Assembly: GCA_017887885.1 (NCBI GenBank)
Contig: JAGHHB010000042.1
Coordinates: 1 to 34,381, forward strand
DNA from: Bacilli bacterium
Lineage (GTDB): Bacteria; Bacillota_I; Bacilli_A; RF39; UBA660
Direction: 5' to 3'
Length of the DNA stretch: 34,381 nucleotides
Part shown: positions 31,603-34,381 of the stretch, piece by piece
Layout: each line of letters starts with the position of its first letter
Numbering within the stretch: position 1 is the stretch's first letter
The notes under the pieces: model-generated
Databases searched by the model: none
Told to the model about the DNA's origin: nothing
The model's input: the letters and a program-made list of their open reading frames with translations, nothing else
Translations under genes and position numbers: made by a program

Positions 31603-32295
31603 ATGGCAAAATTTTGTACTAACTGTGGTAAGGAGTTAGAAGAAAATGCCGCAATGTGCGTTAATTGTGGTAAATTAGTTGATAATGGCAACAAAAAAGA
31701 TGATAAAAAGAAAAAGAAAGGATTACCGACTTGGGCTATTGTTTTGATAGTCGTAGGTTCTGTTATTTTATTACCACTTATCTTAATTATAGTAATAAGT
31801 ATTGTGGGATATAATATTTTTAGTGATATGGATACTAAAGATCATATTGATAATAATAAAATTCTTGCGGGAACAATAGGCGATACTTTGAAGTCTGATG
31901 ATTTTAAAATTACCCTTACGGATGCGATAATGTATTCGAGTATTGAAGGTTCATATTATACAGACATGCCGGCAGATGGTAAAGAGTATTTAGTATTTTT
32001 CTTTAATATCGAAAATATCTCTGATGAAAGTGAATATATTTCTACTTATAATTTTGATGGTTATGTTGACGATAATGCTGTATCAGTGAAATACCTTATG
32101 AATGACATTAATGGCATAGAATCTTTGGGATTAGATTTGAGTCCAGGAAAGAAGGCAAGTGGCTATGTTGCCTTTGAAATTGATACAACATGGAAAGACT
32201 TTGAGATTCAGTTTTCAGATAGTTCTTGGGATGATGAAGATACTTTAATATTTAGCGTTATAAATGAAGATTCAACCCAAAGTCAAGGAGCATAA
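31603..32295 (+). CDS. Zinc-ribbon membrane protein with DUF4352-like domain
   Basis: 230 residues. N-terminal zinc ribbon (CTNCGKEL...CVNCGKL, about 5-26), a Lys/Asp linker, one span (about 45-70, TWAIVLIVVGSVILLPLILIIVISIV), then an extracytoplasmic beta-rich domain (about 85-225) with the DUF4352-like run LTDAIMY...DGKEYLVFFFNIENISDES and PGKKASGYVAFEID. Probably a cell-surface sensor or binding protein; ligand unknown. TATAAT near 31572 and AGAGGGTG upstream of the ATG give it its own unit. Confidence 0.75.
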   Translation: MAKFCTNCGKELEENAAMCVNCGKLVDNGNKKDDKKKKKGLPTWAIVLIVVGSVILLPLILIIVISIVGYNIFSDMDTKDHIDNNKILAGTIGDTLKSDDFKITLTDAIMYSSIEGSYYTDMPADGKEYLVFFFNIENISDESEYISTYNFDGYVDDNAVSVKYLMNDINGIESLGLDLSPGKKASGYVAFEIDTTWKDFEIQFSDSSWDDEDTLIFSVINEDSTQSQGA

Positions 32296-32327
32296 TGTAA
32301 ATATAAGAAAAGAAATGATCATTTTTG

Positions 32328-32370
32328 AACTGGATAAACATCGAATTATGGGGATCCAGTTGTTTTTTTA
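32328..32370 (+). terminator. Terminator after the zinc-ribbon protein
   Basis: AACTGGAT (32328-32335) pairs with ATCCAGTT (32354-32361), then GTTTTTTT. Confidence 0.85.
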
Positions 32371-32456
32371 AAATCTTTAAATTTATAAAATATGCTATAG
32401 CTTTCTCTTTATTTTTTTTATTATATGGTATATAATTATTATAGGAGGAGAAATTT

Positions 32457-33152
32457 ATGAATGTAGTGGATATAGTAATATTTATCTTTTTAGCTTTAGG
32501 TGCTGTAGGTGGATTTAAAGCTGGGGTAATAAAAAAGACTGCTGATTTTATTGGTACTTTTTTAATTCTTATTTTAGCTTTTTATCTAAAGAATTATTTA
32601 TCAACTATTATGTATGAAAATTTGCCATTTTTTAATTTTGGTGGTTTTATTAAAGGAATCGATACTTTAAATATTTTATTATATGAAATAATTGCTTTTA
32701 TTATTGTTTTTATTGCCTTATTATTTATATTAAAAGTTATTCTTATGATTACTGGTCTTATAGAGAAAGTTCTCAAAGCTACGGTAATTCTTAGTATTCC
32801 ATCAAAATTACTCGGAATAGTGGTTGGAATAGTGGAAGCATATGTATACACATTTATTGTTCTTGTTATTATAACTCTACCAATATTTAAGATCCCTTAT
32901 ATCAAGGATTCTAAAGTTGCTAATTTTATGTTAAATAATACACCTGTTCTTTCTAAAATTTCAGAAGAAATGATCGATATTTATGGTAAGGTCTATAAAA
33001 TTATCGATGATAAAGATGATAAATCTAATGAAGAATTGAATGAGGAAATTCTTGAGCTTTTAATTGATAAAGAAGTTATTACTAAAGATTCTGCTAGAAA
33101 ATTAGTTGAAAAAAATAAAGTTCATATTAATGATAAATCGATTATTGAATGA
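32457..33152 (+). CDS. CvpA-family membrane protein
   Basis: 231 residues. Four predicted spans (about 5-20, 25-45, 70-100, 120-145) in the CvpA pattern, with the GFKAGVIKK loop between spans 1 and 2, then a charged cytoplasmic tail (150-231, Lys/Glu/Asp-rich). CvpA proteins are linked to colicin V export and envelope stress, but their biochemical role is not settled. AGGAGG seven bases before the ATG. The thioredoxin gene follows after 11 bp, so the two are probably cotranscribed. Confidence 0.8.
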   Translation: MNVVDIVIFIFLALGAVGGFKAGVIKKTADFIGTFLILILAFYLKNYLSTIMYENLPFFNFGGFIKGIDTLNILLYEIIAFIIVFIALLFILKVILMITGLIEKVLKATVILSIPSKLLGIVVGIVEAYVYTFIVLVIITLPIFKIPYIKDSKVANFMLNNTPVLSKISEEMIDIYGKVYKIIDDKDDKSNEELNEEILELLIDKEVITKDSARKLVEKNKVHINDKSIIE

Positions 33153-33163
33153 GAGGAGAAATT

Positions 33164-33457
33164 ATGAGTTTAATACATTATGATAACGATTTTACTTCTT
33201 TGATAGAAAAGAAGGCAGTAGTAGATTTTTATGCTGAATGGTGTGGACCTTGCAAAATGTTTTCACCTGTTTTTGAGGAGTTATCGACTAAATATCATTT
33301 TAATTTTGTTAAAGTTAATGTTGATCAAAATGCTGATATAGCTAAAGAATATGGAGTTATGACGATTCCAACAGTTATTTTGTTTGAGAATGGTAAAGAG
33401 GTAAAGAGAAATATTGGCTTCATGTCAAAAGATGATCTTGAAACATTTTTAAAATAG
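33164..33457 (+). CDS. trxA: Thioredoxin
   Basis: 97 residues, cytoplasmic. VVDFYAEWCGPCKMF carries the WCGPC redox centre, and MTIPTVILF has the cis-proline that closes the fold. ATG 33164 has GAGGAG upstream; the earlier GTG 33149 overlaps the previous gene. It reduces disulfides in ribonucleotide reductase, peroxiredoxins and similar partners. A very short N-terminus (about eight residues before the first strand) makes it a minimal thioredoxin. Confidence 0.95.
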   Translation: MSLIHYDNDFTSLIEKKAVVDFYAEWCGPCKMFSPVFEELSTKYHFNFVKVNVDQNADIAKEYGVMTIPTVILFENGKEVKRNIGFMSKDDLETFLK

Positions 33458-33475
33458 TCTTTCGACTATTTTTTT
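33451..33475 (+). terminator. Terminator overlapping the trxA end
   Basis: AAAATAGTC-TTTC-GACTATTTT (33451-33472) followed by TTTT. The stop codon lies inside the left arm. Confidence 0.9.
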
Positions 33476-33564
33476 CATTTTATAAGGAAAGTGCTTTTTA
33501 ATACATAAAATAAAAAATAGTGTCCCGAACTGTATCAAAGCACTATAAAAATTATCTTAAAGAA

Positions 33565-33732
33565 TTAGTCTTTAAAATATTTTTTTGATATAAATTTTTC
33601 TGTATCACATCTTTGGCAATTTAATGTTATGACTCTCTTTCTTAATTCTTTATGAAATTTTTTCTTTCCAAATTCATCATATATAAAATTTGGGTCTAAT
33701 ATGTTATCTACTAGTTCTCTTTTCTTTTTCAT
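33565..33732 (-). CDS. Small Lys-rich protein with CxxC, transposon-associated
   Basis: ATG 33732 with AAGGAAAG upstream encodes 55 residues: MKKKRELVDNILDPNFIYDE, then a basic stretch and NCQRCDTEKF near the end, giving a CxxC pair. It lies 24 bp after the decayed transposase on the same strand. Function unknown; perhaps a zinc-binding accessory of that element. No homology claimed. Confidence 0.5.
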   Translation of the reverse strand: MKKKRELVDNILDPNFIYDEFGKKKFHKELRKRVITLNCQRCDTEKFISKKYFKD

Positions 33733-33756
33733 ATGTAAAACTTTCCTTAAAAATAT

Positions 33757-34160
33757 TCACTCTTTAAGTATACTAATAGTATTTTTACATATTGGACAAG
33801 AAAGTGGGTCAATGTGAAAATTTGTTATTATTTTTAGTCTCCATTTATTTGCTTTTTCTTTAAATTCTATAACTTTTTCATTAAATAGTTTTAAAAATGA
33901 TTTATGACATTTTGCTGTATTACAATAAGCACCATAGAATCTAATGTATTTAAAGTTTTCTTATGGTATATGAATTATTAATCTAGATATAAATTCATAA
34001 GCATGAACTTTTTCTATTACAATTTTGTCGTCTTCATGTCTTTGGTACCAAAATGTTACATAAGTTTCGTCATAATCAATTATTCTAGATTCAGCCATAA
34101 CTGACCTAGACAGATATCTTGTTGGATAATTTAAGAATGCGATCTTGAAAATAGCAGTTG
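33757..34160 (-). pseudogene. IS91-like transposase remnant (C-terminal part)
   Basis: Reading the minus strand from about 34160, the frame gives NYPTRYLSRSVMAESRI, YVTFWYQR, AYEFISRLIIHIP, then a TAA stop and in the same frame ENFKYIRFYGAYCNTAKC and ending IDPLSCPICKN...KE. YxxRYxxRxxxxxSRI and the F-x-RIRxYG run are those of Y2 (IS91/IS801-type) transposases. The catalytic N-terminal two-thirds are missing and one internal stop is present, so it is dead. The 5' side is replaced by the promoter of the next plus-strand unit. Confidence 0.65.
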
Positions 34161-34186
34161 CAATATAAGTTAATATTTAGTATAAT
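34158..34186 (+). promoter_or_regulatory. Promoter of the terminal transcription unit
   Basis: TTGCAA (34158-34163), 17-bp spacer, perfect TATAAT (34181-34186). It points toward the leader ORF and attenuator at 34221-34354. Confidence 0.7.
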
Positions 34187-34220
34187 AAAAATATAAAAAG
34201 AGTAAAGGAAGTTACCCCAA

Positions 34221-34265
34221 ATGATTAAGATAATTAACATTTTGTTAACTAGGTGGGGGGTCTAA
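34221..34265 (+). CDS. Possible 14-residue leader peptide
   Basis: ATG with AAAGGAAG nine bases upstream encodes MIKIINILLTRWGV then TAA. It lies between a good promoter and a strong terminator that precedes the next gene, the layout of ribosome-controlled attenuation. GTTACCCC (34211-34218) before it can pair with GGGG...TAAC (34255-34266) at its end, a rare G/C-rich stem in this AT-rich sequence. Confidence 0.4.
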   Translation: MIKIINILLTRWGV

Positions 34266-34284
34266 CTATATTACTTATTTAATG

Positions 34285-34354
34285 TATAATATTGGAGATA
34301 ATAAACTATAGAAAGAAGTTTAGAAGTAAACTTTGTTTTTCCTATAGTTTTTTT
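34285..34354 (+). promoter_or_regulatory. Leader terminator (attenuator) before the last gene
   Basis: AAACTATAG (34303-34311) pairs with CTATAGTTT (34342-34350), enclosing a second hairpin AAGTTTA-GAAG-TAAACTT (34316-34333), and is followed by a T-run. The next gene starts only 18 bp later, so the stem would block it unless disrupted. An additional TATAAT lies at 34285-34290. Confidence 0.65.
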
Positions 34355-34371
34355 ATGTGAGGTGAATTATT

Positions 34372-34381
34372 GTGAATAAAT
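34372..34381 (+). CDS. Start of an unidentified gene at the right edge
   Basis: GTG 34372 with GAGGTG about eight bases upstream starts MNK and leaves the window. Too little to identify. It would be controlled by the leader and terminator just upstream. Confidence 0.5.

Noticed and set aside
34200-34354. T-box riboswitch in the terminal leader
   Set aside because: No T-box bulge sequence (TGGNACCGCG) or specifier loop; the layout fits a leader peptide and terminator better.
1-34381. CRISPR array, rRNA genes or phage structural genes
   Set aside because: No regularly spaced repeats, no rRNA-like stretch and no capsid, tail or terminase motifs were seen anywhere, including inside the element.

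Overview
The window is a very AT-rich (A/T-ending codons throughout), standard-code Firmicutes chromosome segment. TGA is used as a genuine stop in several genes. Spore-coat genes (cotJC, a cotJA/cotJB-like gene and an interrupted CotD-like gene), Shine-Dalgarno-led starts, cdaA-cdaR, ytrA-type regulation and sortase-type surface proteins point to a low-GC, spore-forming gut Bacilli/RF39- or Erysipelotrichia-like organism. That placement is inference from gene content, not from a marker phylogeny.

Layout. (1) 1-1606: start of a minus-strand gene, tRNA-Gly(GCC) with its own promoter and terminator, then ffh. (2) 1685-13336: a small spore-coat gene split in two by an 11,310-bp large-serine-recombinase element (1895-13206). 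Removing the element at a CA core rejoins the two halves in frame into a 113-residue protein. The rebuilt attP carries a 10-bp inverted repeat placed exactly symmetrically about that CA. The element holds a tightly packed amino-acid-chemistry operon: fold-III PLP decarboxylase, CysK/SbnA-like enzyme, ATP-grasp, a decayed YkgJ-like gene, ureohydrolase, Ddl-like ATP-grasp, and a KamA-like radical SAM aminomutase. It also holds a divergent rsgA, short ORFs with hairpins, the recombinase, and a NERD-domain/zinc-ribbon protein. (3) 13588-16500: a giant surface protein that joins a thioester adhesin domain, SpaA-like repeats, a VPSTG sorting signal, two membrane spans and a C-terminal sortase domain in one chain. 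(4) 16615-20829: c-di-AMP synthesis (cdaA, cdaR), a small ORF, a CPWC thioredoxin-like lipoprotein and a multispanning membrane protein. (5) 20953-23734: typA/bipA and an FkbM-type methyltransferase. (6) 23763-24814 (minus): cotJ operon. (7) 25032-31473: a five-gene operon with two ABC systems and a YtrA-type GntR regulator, with a clear operator over the transcription start. (8) 31603-33457: zinc-ribbon/DUF4352-like membrane protein, CvpA-like protein, thioredoxin. (9) 33565-34160 (minus): decayed IS91-like transposase remnant. (10) 34158-34381: promoter, 14-codon leader ORF, strong terminator hairpin and then the start of a GTG gene, which looks like an attenuated leader.

How it fits together. 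The most striking system is the element: a site-specific recombinase occupying a spore-coat gene, so that exact excision would restore the coat protein, as known for sigK/skin-type and spsM/SP-beta-type elements. Whether excision is developmental here is inference. The cargo operon looks like a small-molecule pathway built from PLP chemistry, a radical aminomutase, a ureohydrolase and two ATP-grasp ligases, reminiscent in parts of D-cycloserine (dcs) and staphyloferrin B (sbn) clusters but identical to neither.
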